Positions 1 to 5,947 of a DNA stretch of 8,221 nt are shown here, piece after piece. This stretch comes from Alphaproteobacteria bacterium (GTDB lineage Bacteria; Pseudomonadota; Alphaproteobacteria; Rhizobiales; Xanthobacteraceae). Location: positions 1 to 8,221 of the forward strand of contig VAZL01000114.1 of the NCBI GenBank assembly GCA_005883445.1, written 5' to 3'. The position numbers were made by a program, and so were the translations under genes. The notes under the pieces are model-generated. The model did not search any database and had not been told where the DNA came from. It saw nothing but the letters and a program-made list of their open reading frames with translations. How positions within the stretch are numbered: position 1 is the first letter of the stretch; each line of letters opens with the position of its first letter.

Positions 1-1290
1 CGAAGTGCTCGATCTGCGGCTCGAGCGCGAGCGCCTCCGCCATCAGCCGCGGGGTCTCGATCAGCGCGCGCACCATCTCTCGCTCCTCCTCCTCGGACAG
101 CACTCCGCGGGCGCGGCCGGCCGCCAGCGCAAGACAGGCAAGTACCGCAAGCTGGCACGTGAAGGCCTTGGTCGACGCGACGCCGATCTCGGGGCCGGCG
201 AGCGTCGGCATCACCGCGTCGCTTTCGCGCGCAATCGTCGAGGTGGGGACATTCACCACCGCGAGCACATGCTGTTTGTGCTCCTTGGCGTAGCGCAGTG
301 TCGCGAGCGTGTCGGCGGTCTCCCCCGATTGCGACACGAAAATCGCGAGCCCGCCTGCCGTCAGCGGAGCCTCGCGGTAGCGGAATTCGGACGCGACATC
401 GATGTCGACCGGCAGACGCGCCAAGTGTTCGAACCAGTATTTTGCGACCAGTCCGGCGTAATAGGCGGTGCCGCAAGCGGACATCGAGACCCGCTCAAGC
501 GTGGCGAAGTCGAACGGCAGATCGGCCGGCAGCCGCACGCGTTCGGCAGCCATGTCGATGTAATGGGCGAGCGTGTGGCCCACCACCTCCGGCTGCTCGT
601 GAATTTCCTTCGCCATGAAGTGGCGATAATTTCGACGCTCTTGCGCGTAAGTACGGCCGAGTCGCCATCCTCGAGATACGAGATCGCGTCGGTAAAGGGA
701 GCGAGCGCAATAGCGTCGGAGCCGAGATACATTTCACCGTCGCCATAGCCGATCGCGAGCGGCGAGCCCTTGCGGGCGCCAACGAGGAGATCGTTTTCTC
801 CCGCGAATAAGAAGGCGAGCGCGAATGCGCCTCGCAGCCGCGGCAACGCAGCCGCCACCGCGTCGGCAGGCGCGCGGCCGTTCTTCATCTCCCGCGTCAC
901 GAGATGGGCGACCACCTCCGTGTCGGTGTCCGAGCCGAACTTCGCGCCCGTCTTTTCCAGCTCCTCGCGCAACTCGCGGAAATTCTCGATGATGCCGTTG
1001 TGAACAACGGCAAGGCGCTCGGTGGCATGAGGGTGCGCATTGCTTTCAGTCGGGCGGCCGTGGGTCGCCCAGCGGGTGTGGCCGATGCCGGTAGTGCCGG
1101 CGAGTGGCTCCCGCGTGAGCCGGGCTTCTAGGTTGCGCAGCTTGCCCTCGGCCCGCCGGCGGACGAGCTGCCCACTCTCCAGCGTGGCCACGCCGGCGGA
1201 GTCGTAGCCCCGGTATTCGAGCCGCTTGAGCGCATCGACAAGCAAGCCCGCAACCGGCTCACGTCCGAGAATGCCTACAATTCCGCACAT
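1..1290 (-). pseudogene. glmS: glmS, glutamine--fructose-6-phosphate aminotransferase, frameshifted and cut by the left window edge
   Basis: GlmS makes glucosamine-6-phosphate from fructose-6-phosphate and glutamine, the first step to UDP-GlcNAc, in the cytoplasm. The N-terminal class II glutaminase domain is clear from ATG 1290: Cys2 nucleophile in MCGIVG, HTRWATHG at residues 71-78, HNGIIEN at 97-103, DTEVVAHL at 123-130. This frame matches the family to residue 220-221 (codons 633-628), then turns to nonsense and stops at 361-363, giving a 309-residue chimera. The isomerase half continues in another frame from codon 631-629 (NYRHFMAKEIHEQPEVVGHT) to the left edge without a stop, with SACGTAYYAG, SQSGETADT and EIGVASTKAFT. 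About 25 linker residues normally between the halves are absent and the net shift implies a loss of length 1 modulo 3. A strong Shine-Dalgarno precedes the start. It lies 131 bases downstream of glmU, same strand. It could be a true pseudogene or a sequence error; identity is near certain. Confidence 0.9.
628..633 (-). other. Frameshift/deletion junction in glmS
   Basis: On the minus strand the six bases GAAATT serve both frames. Read as gaa-att they end the glutaminase frame (…KSVEI). Read as (g)a-aat-t they begin the isomerase frame (NYRHFMAKEI…). The family has a linker of about 25 residues here. A deletion between two copies of a short repeat such as GAAATT, one after the 'VEI' codons and one inside a Lys/Gly-Asn-Tyr-Arg codon run, would leave exactly this junction. 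That mechanism is inferred; the lost copy cannot be seen. GAAATT also recurs just downstream in the AAG-GAA-ATT codons, so the local sequence is repeat-prone. Confidence 0.6.
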
Positions 1291-1301
1291 GGGAGCGGCA
1301 G

Positions 1302-1307
1302 CCTCCT
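1302..1307 (-). promoter_or_regulatory. Shine-Dalgarno of glmS
   Basis: The minus strand reads AGGAGG here, 11 bases before ATG at 1290-1288. This is a full match to the anti-SD core and fixes the glmS start, which is also required because the nucleophile cysteine must be residue 2. Confidence 0.7.
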
Positions 1308-1376
1308 AAGCTGGTGCCACGGCACTATACCTCGACGGGCATGTCTTCGCCGTGAACGTCAAAAACGAAATCAAGA

Positions 1377-1405
1377 TAGCCTTCAAGTTGTGACAATTAA
1401 GGCTA
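1377..1405. terminator. Weak inverted repeat in the glmU-glmS gap, possible hairpin
   Basis: TAGCCTT (1377-1383, minus-strand complement AAGGCTA) and AAGGCTA (1399-1405) form a perfect 7-base inverted repeat around a 15-base loop. It starts 17 bases past the glmU stop on the minus strand. There is no T-tract directly after the distal arm, so an intrinsic terminator is doubtful; it may be a processing hairpin, an operator or chance. I see no convincing promoter in the remaining gap before glmS, which fits co-transcription with glmU. Confidence 0.2.
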
Positions 1406-1421
1406 ACGCGCTCGTCGACAT

Positions 1422-2786
1422 CTACTTTGCGGGCGTGCGCTTCTTGCTCGGCAATACGCGTTCGCGCAGGCGCCGCGCCCAGCCCTCCTTGATCGCCTGC
1501 CGCCCGCGCCCGAGCGCAAGCGCATCCGCGGGTACGTCCTGAGTGATGACCGAACCCGAGCCGACATAAGCGCCGTCTCCGATCTTCACCGGCGCGACCA
1601 GCGCCGAATTCGAGCCGATGAATGCGTTTTTGCCGATCTCGGTGCGGTGCTTTGCGACGCCGTCGTAGTTGCAGGTGATGGTGCCGGCGCCGACATTGGC
1701 GCCCGCGCCGACGGTCGCATCGCCGATATAGCTCAGGTGATTGGCCTTGGCGCCGGTCTCGATCAGCGCCTCCTTGATCTCGACGAAATTACCGACGTGA
1801 ACGTCGTCCTGCAGGCGCGCGCCAGGGCGCAGCCGCGCATACGGGCCGACCAACGCCCCTTTGCCCACGTGGGCGCGGTCGAGATGCGAGAAGGAGCGGA
1901 TCACGGCGTTGTCTTCAACCGTGACGCCGGGTCCGAACACCACGAAAGGCTCCACCACGACCTCGCGACCGAACTTGGTATCCGACGACAGAAACACCGT
2001 CTCGGGCGCGATCAGGGTCACGCCCGCATCCATTGCCGCGTTGCGTAGGCGCTGCTGCAGTACCGCTGCGGTGTCCGCGAGCTGTGCGTTGGTGTTGATG
2101 CCGCGCACGTCCTCCTCCTCGGTCTCGATCACGACAGCCTTTCCTCCCATCGCTCGGGCAATGGCGATGGCATCGGTGAGATAGTATTCCCCTTTACGAT
2201 TATCGTTGCTAATTCGCTCGAGGATCGCGAGGGCGGTCGGCCCGGCAAACGCCATCAGGCCGCCGTTGCACAGCGCGATCGCGCGCTCCGCCGGGCTAGC
2301 ATCGAGCTCTTCACGAATGGCAACGAGCTCGCCGCCTTTCAGCACAAGCCGCCCGTAACCCGCAGGATCCTTGGGGCGGAAGCCAAGCACCACGAGCGCC
2401 GCCCCTTCGGCGAGGGCTCCGCGGATTCGAGTCAAAGTCTGCGGCCGGATGAGCGGCGTATCGCCGAAGATCACGAGGACGTCGTCCGGCGCGCGCGCGA
2501 TCGCGGCTTTCGCGGCCAGCACCGCATGCGCGGTTCCACGCCGTTCCGCCTGCACGAAGATCTCGGCATCGGGCAGGACCCGTTTGGCTTCGGCCGCCAC
2601 CGCATCGGCGCCGAGCCCGACCACGACTGCGGTCTTGGTGCCGCCTGCTTTGCTCACGGCATCGAGGACGTGGGCGAGGAGCGACTGGCCGGCGATCGCA
2701 TGCAGCACTTTCGGCCGCATCGAACGCATGCGAGTGCCTTCGCCGGCCGCCAGCACAATGGCAAGGCAGGTACGTTCAACCGCCAA
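1422..2786 (-). CDS. glmU: GlmU, bifunctional GlcN-1-P acetyltransferase / GlcNAc-1-P uridylyltransferase
   Basis: GlmU acetylates glucosamine-1-phosphate with acetyl-CoA, then couples it to UTP, giving cytoplasmic UDP-GlcNAc for peptidoglycan and lipid A. With the start used here it is 454 residues, close to the family norm (456 in E. coli). The N-terminal Rossmann-like uridylyltransferase domain shows LAAGEGTRMRS at 12-22, PK at 25-26, GDTPL at 108-112 and GEYYLTDA near 199-206. The C-terminal left-handed beta-helix has hexapeptide repeats (GPYARLRPGA, GAGANVGAGTITCNYDG) and the catalytic His in KANHLSYIGD (His350). Start: TTG at 2786-2784, because AGGAGG lies four bases upstream and the conserved sequence begins at once (LAVERTCLAIVLAAG). 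An in-frame ATG at 2828 would add 14 Ala/Gly/Arg-rich residues and has no comparable SD. glmS follows on the same strand. No lesions seen. Confidence 0.96.
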   Translation of the reverse strand: MAVERTCLAIVLAAGEGTRMRSMRPKVLHAIAGQSLLAHVLDAVSKAGGTKTAVVVGLGADAVAAEAKRVLPDAEIFVQAERRGTAHAVLAAKAAIARAPDDVLVIFGDTPLIRPQTLTRIRGALAEGAALVVLGFRPKDPAGYGRLVLKGGELVAIREELDASPAERAIALCNGGLMAFAGPTALAILERISNDNRKGEYYLTDAIAIARAMGGKAVVIETEEEDVRGINTNAQLADTAAVLQQRLRNAAMDAGVTLIAPETVFLSSDTKFGREVVVEPFVVFGPGVTVEDNAVIRSFSHLDRAHVGKGALVGPYARLRPGARLQDDVHVGNFVEIKEALIETGAKANHLSYIGDATVGAGANVGAGTITCNYDGVAKHRTEIGKNAFIGSNSALVAPVKIGDGAYVGSGSVITQDVPADALALGRGRQAIKEGWARRLRERVLPSKKRTPAK

Positions 2787-3021
2787 TGGACCTCCTCCGC
2801 GGCGCGCTTCGGCCGCCGGCGCCGTCATATCCGAGTGCGCCGCGGCGGAAAAGGTGCAATGCGCGACCAGCCCCCGTCACCAAAAACGACCCACTTCGCA
2901 GAAATTGGCAATCTCTCATTTGCACCGATTCGCCCGCGGGGCAGGCGCGGGCGGTTCCGCCCTTGGTCCCGTGAGCCGCAGGTTGTGCGCCAAGCGTGCG
3001 CGGCGCATAGTGCGCTGATCC
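2787..3021. other. Divergent intergenic region between glmU and the small membrane gene
   Basis: 235 bases with no supported gene; it should contain the promoters of glmU (minus) and of the gene at 3022 (plus). I could not pick out convincing -35/-10 pairs. A short GC palindrome, GGGCGG-TT-CCGCCC, lies at 2949-2962. Open frames crossing the region on both strands have low-complexity Arg/Ala/Pro content and look like GC-driven shadows. Confidence 0.5.
2791..2796 (-). promoter_or_regulatory. Shine-Dalgarno deciding the glmU TTG start
   Basis: AGGAGG on the minus strand, four bases before TTG 2786-2784. The spacing is a little short, but the match is complete. If ATG 2828 were the real start, this motif would lie inside the coding region. 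Confidence 0.55.
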
Positions 3022-3402
3022 ATGCAATCCCAGCTTTTTCTGCCCACCGCCCGCCAGACCAATTGGCTTTTGCTGCTCGCCCTGCTCTCGCTCGGCGAGG
3101 CGCTCTATCTGCGGTATCTCGCGATCGAGTATGCGCAGGTATCGCTCGCCTGTCAGGCCGGCCTCAACACCTGGCTGTGCGCAACGTTCCGCCTGGTGAT
3201 CGTGCTATTCAACTATTCTGCGTTCGGCTGGATCGCGCTCGGCGCGGCCTTGCTCAATCTGTTGCGGCCATCGATCCTGTTGGTCGCGCTGGCGCTTGCC
3301 GCGACCGCATTCGGCCTGGTGCTGCACAATGCCAATCTTGCCGGCGTTGCGGCCGCGCTGCTGATGCTCAGCTTGGCCCGTCCTGCGCCTGCAGCAGAGT
3401 AA
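3022..3402 (+). CDS. Small four-helix membrane protein of unknown function
   Basis: I do not recognise this family. The 126-residue product is very hydrophobic, with likely membrane segments near residues 14-30, 55-80, 84-101 and 104-119. A loop of about 25 residues between the first two carries Cys44 and Cys53. There is no signal peptide beyond the first helix and no catalytic motif I can name. ATG 3022 is the first possible start after an in-frame TGA at 3016-3018; no good Shine-Dalgarno is visible, so the start is moderately sure. Hydrophobic periodicity argues for a real gene rather than a shadow. Its last 35 bases overlap, tail to tail, the end of the NdvC-like gene. That suggests, but does not prove, a link to the neighbouring glucan-synthesis membrane proteins. 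Confidence 0.75.
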   Translation: MQSQLFLPTARQTNWLLLLALLSLGEALYLRYLAIEYAQVSLACQAGLNTWLCATFRLVIVLFNYSAFGWIALGAALLNLLRPSILLVALALAATAFGLVLHNANLAGVAAALLMLSLARPAPAAE

Positions 3403-5002
3403 ACGCAAGCGCGAGCAAAGCGCCCGAAAACCACACCGCCTGCCAATTCGCGAAGCTTTCGTTGCAAACAATGTAGACCGCTGATGCTGCCAGCGTGACC
3501 GCCACCGCGGTCTCCGCGGCCGGGGCTTGCAAGCGCCGCTTCCACGTCGCCAGGACTTTCCCTTTGATCGCGGGCTTTCCTTTGCGCGCGAGCAACAGCG
3601 GAATTGTCGCGGCCGTGAGCGGCGCGAATGGAAAATCCCGGTAGCGCGCGTCGAAGACGAGGCCCAGCGCCGCCTGCACCGAAAGCACGGCGAGCGCGAT
3701 CAAGAGAATGCCGAGCGAAAGCGTCACGGCGTCGCTCGGGCGTTGCACGGGGCGGCCGAGGACGCGTGCGAAGCTCGGCGCGCTCGCTCCCGATGCCAGG
3801 GCGGCAGCGGCAGCCACCGGCGACATCAGCGCTACGGCGGCCCAGGCGAGCGAGCGCAGCCAATCGCCGAGCGTCAGGCTTTCGAGCGGAACGTTTGCGA
3901 CGGTCCAGCCGATCAGGCCGCCGGCAACAATCGCAATCGCGGTGAGACGAAGCCACCAGCCCGCGCTGGCGGCGGCAGCGGTCCGCCAGCGGACGGCGAG
4001 CGCGGTTGCGAAAACTAAGGCCGCGAGCCCGACTCCGCCCGCGGCCTGCCAAGGCCAGTGCGGATGATTGGAGACCGCGCCGCCCCAGGCGAACTTGGCC
4101 CGCCGCCCGTAGGCATCAAACAGCCCCCAATGGCCGCCGACGGTCCCTTCAAGCCAGCGCTTCCAGGGCTGGTCATAGGCCTCGATGAGATTGACCCGAT
4201 AGTTCTCGCCCTTGGCGCGGTCGAGCACCTCGTGCATGGCAAACGCCTGGTTCACCGGCGACGGCAGCGCGCTTTCACGCATGCGGCCCGCGCTCGGCCA
4301 GCCGAATTCCCCCACGAACACATCCTTGTCCGGAAAGGCAGCGGCCACCCGCTTGCGAATGGCATCGACGTGCTCGGCCGCATCCCGTGCCGGAATCGGA
4401 AAGTCCTCCCAGTAGGGCAGGATGTGGATCGTCACGAAATCGACGGCGGCGGCAATGTCGCGATGGCGTAACCAGAACTCCCACACATCGGCATAGGTGA
4501 CCGGCATTGAGACCTGCGCCTTGACCTCGCGGATGGTTCGAATGAGATCGGGCGCCGACATCTCCCCCCGCAGCAAGACTTCGTTGCCGACGATGACCGC
4601 CGCAATCACATCGGGAAACCGCTTGGCCAGGGCGATCGTGGTCGCGACCTGTTTGCGGCTGAGTTCCGGCTTGTTCGACAGCCACAAGCCCTGCAACACC
4701 TTCATGCCATGGCGTTTGGCGAGTTCGGGGATCTGGTCGAGCCCGTGATCCACCGAATAGGTGCGCACGCAGTCCGTGATTTCCTTGAGTTGAGCCAGGT
4801 CCTCGTCGATTTGCCGGGGATCGACCGGGATATCCGGGCCAATAGGGGTCTGAGCGCCGCGGAACGGGGTATACGAGACGCAATAAAGCTTCTCGCCCGG
4901 CGTCAACGGGGACGGCGGCATTTGGACCGGCGCGCCGAGCCATGCCCATGCCATGGTGATCGCCGCAGCCGCAATCGCGAAAAGCGCGGTCGCAATACCC
5001 AT
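3368..5002 (-). CDS. ndvC: NdvC-like membrane GH17 beta-glucanosyltransferase (beta-1,6-glucan synthase type)
   Basis: 544 residues. An N-terminal signal anchor (residues 2-22) is followed by a glycoside hydrolase family 17 domain, about residues 40-310, which should face the periplasm. Visible motifs: YTPFRG at 44-49, VGNEVLLR with candidate acid/base Glu141, ILPYWEDFP at 194-202, and GEFGWPSAG with candidate nucleophile Glu232. Six or seven hydrophobic segments follow (about 318-337, 348-369, 382-404, 424-449, 498-514, 520-537). Family knowledge: membrane GH17 proteins of proteobacteria act as transglycosylases on beta-1,3-glucan, and NdvC of Bradyrhizobium is needed for beta-1,6 linkages in its cyclic glucan. 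ATG 5002 was chosen because the anchor begins there; the frame is open to 5260, but that extension is Arg/Ala-rich and has no hydrophobic start. The nearest AGGAGG (5028-5023) is about 20 bases away, too far, so the start is not certain. It diverges from the ndvD-position gene. Confidence 0.88.
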   Translation of the reverse strand: MGIATALFAIAAAAITMAWAWLGAPVQMPPSPLTPGEKLYCVSYTPFRGAQTPIGPDIPVDPRQIDEDLAQLKEITDCVRTYSVDHGLDQIPELAKRHGMKVLQGLWLSNKPELSRKQVATTIALAKRFPDVIAAVIVGNEVLLRGEMSAPDLIRTIREVKAQVSMPVTYADVWEFWLRHRDIAAAVDFVTIHILPYWEDFPIPARDAAEHVDAIRKRVAAAFPDKDVFVGEFGWPSAGRMRESALPSPVNQAFAMHEVLDRAKGENYRVNLIEAYDQPWKRWLEGTVGGHWGLFDAYGRRAKFAWGGAVSNHPHWPWQAAGGVGLAALVFATALAVRWRTAAAASAGWWLRLTAIAIVAGGLIGWTVANVPLESLTLGDWLRSLAWAAVALMSPVAAAAALASGASAPSFARVLGRPVQRPSDAVTLSLGILLIALAVLSVQAALGLVFDARYRDFPFAPLTAATIPLLLARKGKPAIKGKVLATWKRRLQAPAAETAVAVTLAASAVYIVCNESFANWQAVWFSGALLALAFTLLQAQDGPS

Positions 5003-5254
5003 CGAGATTGGTCCCGCCCGCCCCTCCTGGAGGATGGCGCCTCGCCTTATCTTGCCGCGACGGCGGTGCCAAGCCAGCGGTGGCCGCGGGGCGCGGCGGT
5101 TTGCGCCGCGCGCGCTTGCCATCTTGGCGTCGCGCCACGCGGCTGCTTTAATTGTGCTGCACCAAGGGCTGCGGCCGCTGCCGCAATGCTGACCGAATGG
5201 GTCCGCATGGGAGGGATCCAACCGGCCGCCGTCGTCCAACACGTCAGGGCAACC
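5003..5254. other. Divergent intergenic region between the NdvC-like gene and the secreted four-cysteine protein
   Basis: 252 bases expected to hold two divergent promoters. Frames run open through it on both strands, but their translations are Arg/Ala/Pro-rich with no domain-like pattern. A 6-base inverted repeat with a 4-base loop (TGCGGC…GCCGCA, 5170-5185) is present, but such GC stems are common here. No clear -35/-10 pair was found. Confidence 0.4.
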
Positions 5255-5716
5255 ATGCACCGCTTTAGGATGCGTTTCCTCACCGCCGCCCTGGGCGCGG
5301 CGATGCTGTTCGTCGCCAACCCGTCATTTGCCCAGAATTCGGAGCAAAAGCCCGGGGATAAGCCGCAGGCCGGCGATGCCAAGGAAGCCCAAAAGAAGAT
5401 CGACGAGTTTGCCGAGGCCGAAAAGCTCCTGGGGGGGCCGGCCGCCAATCCGGAATGCCTGTGGCTGGGGCGCCGAGTGGTGAGCCTGCTTTGGCGCGAT
5501 GATCTCGATACCGCGTTTCGCCATCTCGATCTTTACGACCGGTTCGGTTGCCCAGCCGGTCACATCCAGGCGACCTTTCGCTGCCTCGTGCGCCAAGGAA
5601 ACATCGACCCCAAGGCGGCCGACACCCTCAATAGCCGGGTGCACGGCTGTTGGGTGAACCCGAATGCGGAGCCGCAGGGCACGGCGGCCGTCCCCAGCGG
5701 CACGACCAACCGCTAA
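5255..5716 (+). CDS. Small secreted protein, candidate beta-1,3/1,6-glucan biosynthesis accessory protein (ndvD position)
   Basis: 153 residues. Residues 1-26 form a typical signal peptide: basic MHRFRMR, a hydrophobic core, then NPSFA with likely cleavage between Ala26 and Gln27. The mature part starts with a charged, probably flexible helix (about 27-65; Lys/Glu/Asp/Ala-rich). A compact domain follows with four cysteines, in NPECLW, RFGCPAG, FRCLVRQG and HGCWVNP, which could form two disulfides in the periplasm. No enzyme motif is seen. It lies between NdvC-like and NdvB-like genes; in Bradyrhizobium japonicum an ORF in that gap, ndvD, is required in vivo for the glucan but is not the synthase. 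The published NdvD is larger (about 26 kDa with one membrane segment), so homology is by position and unproven. ATG 5255 is preceded by AGGG five bases away; ATG 5270 (Met6) is an alternative. The frame is open far upstream, but only this start gives a signal peptide. Confidence 0.82.
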   Translation: MHRFRMRFLTAALGAAMLFVANPSFAQNSEQKPGDKPQAGDAKEAQKKIDEFAEAEKLLGGPAANPECLWLGRRVVSLLWRDDLDTAFRHLDLYDRFGCPAGHIQATFRCLVRQGNIDPKAADTLNSRVHGCWVNPNAEPQGTAAVPSGTTNR

Positions 5717-5765
5717 TCTGTACAAACGTTCAGCCACGCCAGCGCTAAGCTGTACAAACGTTCAG
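5711..5765. repeat. Tandem 23-base direct repeat at the end of the secreted-protein gene
   Basis: Two copies, 5711-5733 and 5743-5765, identical at 22 of 23 positions (T versus G at the seventh base) and offset by 32 bases. The shared core is CTGTACAAACGTTCAG (5718-5733 and 5750-5765), which is itself a loose dyad (CTGnAC…GTnCAG). The first copy contains the TAA stop of the upstream gene. The 32-base offset is about three helical turns, so two bound proteins would sit on the same DNA face. It may be an operator pair for the NdvB-like gene or the remnant of a small tandem duplication. Confidence 0.65.
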
Positions 5766-5780
5766 AATGACTGCTTAGAA

Positions 5781-5800
5781 TTTCGCGAAACGATTTTTTT
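5781..5800 (+). terminator. Palindrome plus T-tract, possible weak terminator
   Basis: A perfect 10-base palindrome, TTTCGCGAAA (5781-5790), is followed three bases later by seven T (5794-5800), 65-84 bases after the stop of the secreted-protein gene. The RNA stem could be only three base pairs around a CGCG loop, so it is weak as an intrinsic terminator. The palindrome could instead be a protein-binding site. Confidence 0.25.
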
Positions 5801-5845
5801 GTTTGCGCCGTTGTTTGCCTTGCATCGGCCATGACTGATCGCTAC

Positions 5846-5875
5846 TTGCAAAAACGCCTCGTGCTAAGGTAGTTT
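5846..5875 (+). promoter_or_regulatory. Candidate promoter upstream of the NdvB-like gene
   Basis: TTGCAA (5846-5851) and TAGTTT (5870-5875) are 18 bases apart and would resemble a housekeeping -35/-10 pair, giving a leader of roughly 65 bases before ATG 5948. The match is weak at the -10. The surrounding 231-base gap (5717-5947) is visibly more AT-rich than the genes on either side, as expected for a promoter region. A short dyad, CAACC-TT-GGTTG (5881-5892), lies just downstream. Confidence 0.25.
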
Positions 5876-5947
5876 AACGACAACCTTGGTTGGACCTAGG
5901 GGACAGGTTCGGGTCTCTGCATTTTTGCCCCGCGTGGTTGCCTTCCT

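Noticed and set aside
361..630. Reading the 309-residue chimeric glmS frame as a genuine variant protein
   Set aside because: After residue 221 the translation loses all GlmS similarity while the true isomerase sequence continues in another frame, so the tail is frameshift nonsense.
2949..2962. Palindrome GGGCGG-TT-CCGCCC in the glmU upstream region
   Set aside because: Short GC palindromes are frequent in DNA of this composition; there is no second copy or promoter nearby to support an operator.
2526..3476. Plus-strand open frame of 316 codons across glmU, the gap and the small membrane gene
   Set aside because: It is antisense to glmU and out of frame with the small membrane gene; the translation looks like compositional noise.
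3213..4052. Minus-strand open frame of 279 codons inside the NdvC-like gene
   Set aside because: Same strand but a different frame, Arg/Gly/Ala-rich with no motif; the GH17/membrane frame explains the DNA.
4709..5254. Upstream extension of the secreted four-cysteine protein (frame open from 4709)
   Set aside because: It would overlap the NdvC-like coding region antisense and bury the signal peptide in the middle of the protein.
5003..5260. N-terminal extension of the NdvC-like protein by up to 86 residues
   Set aside because: The extension is Arg/Ala/Gly-rich with no hydrophobic or conserved character; the signal anchor begins at ATG 5002.
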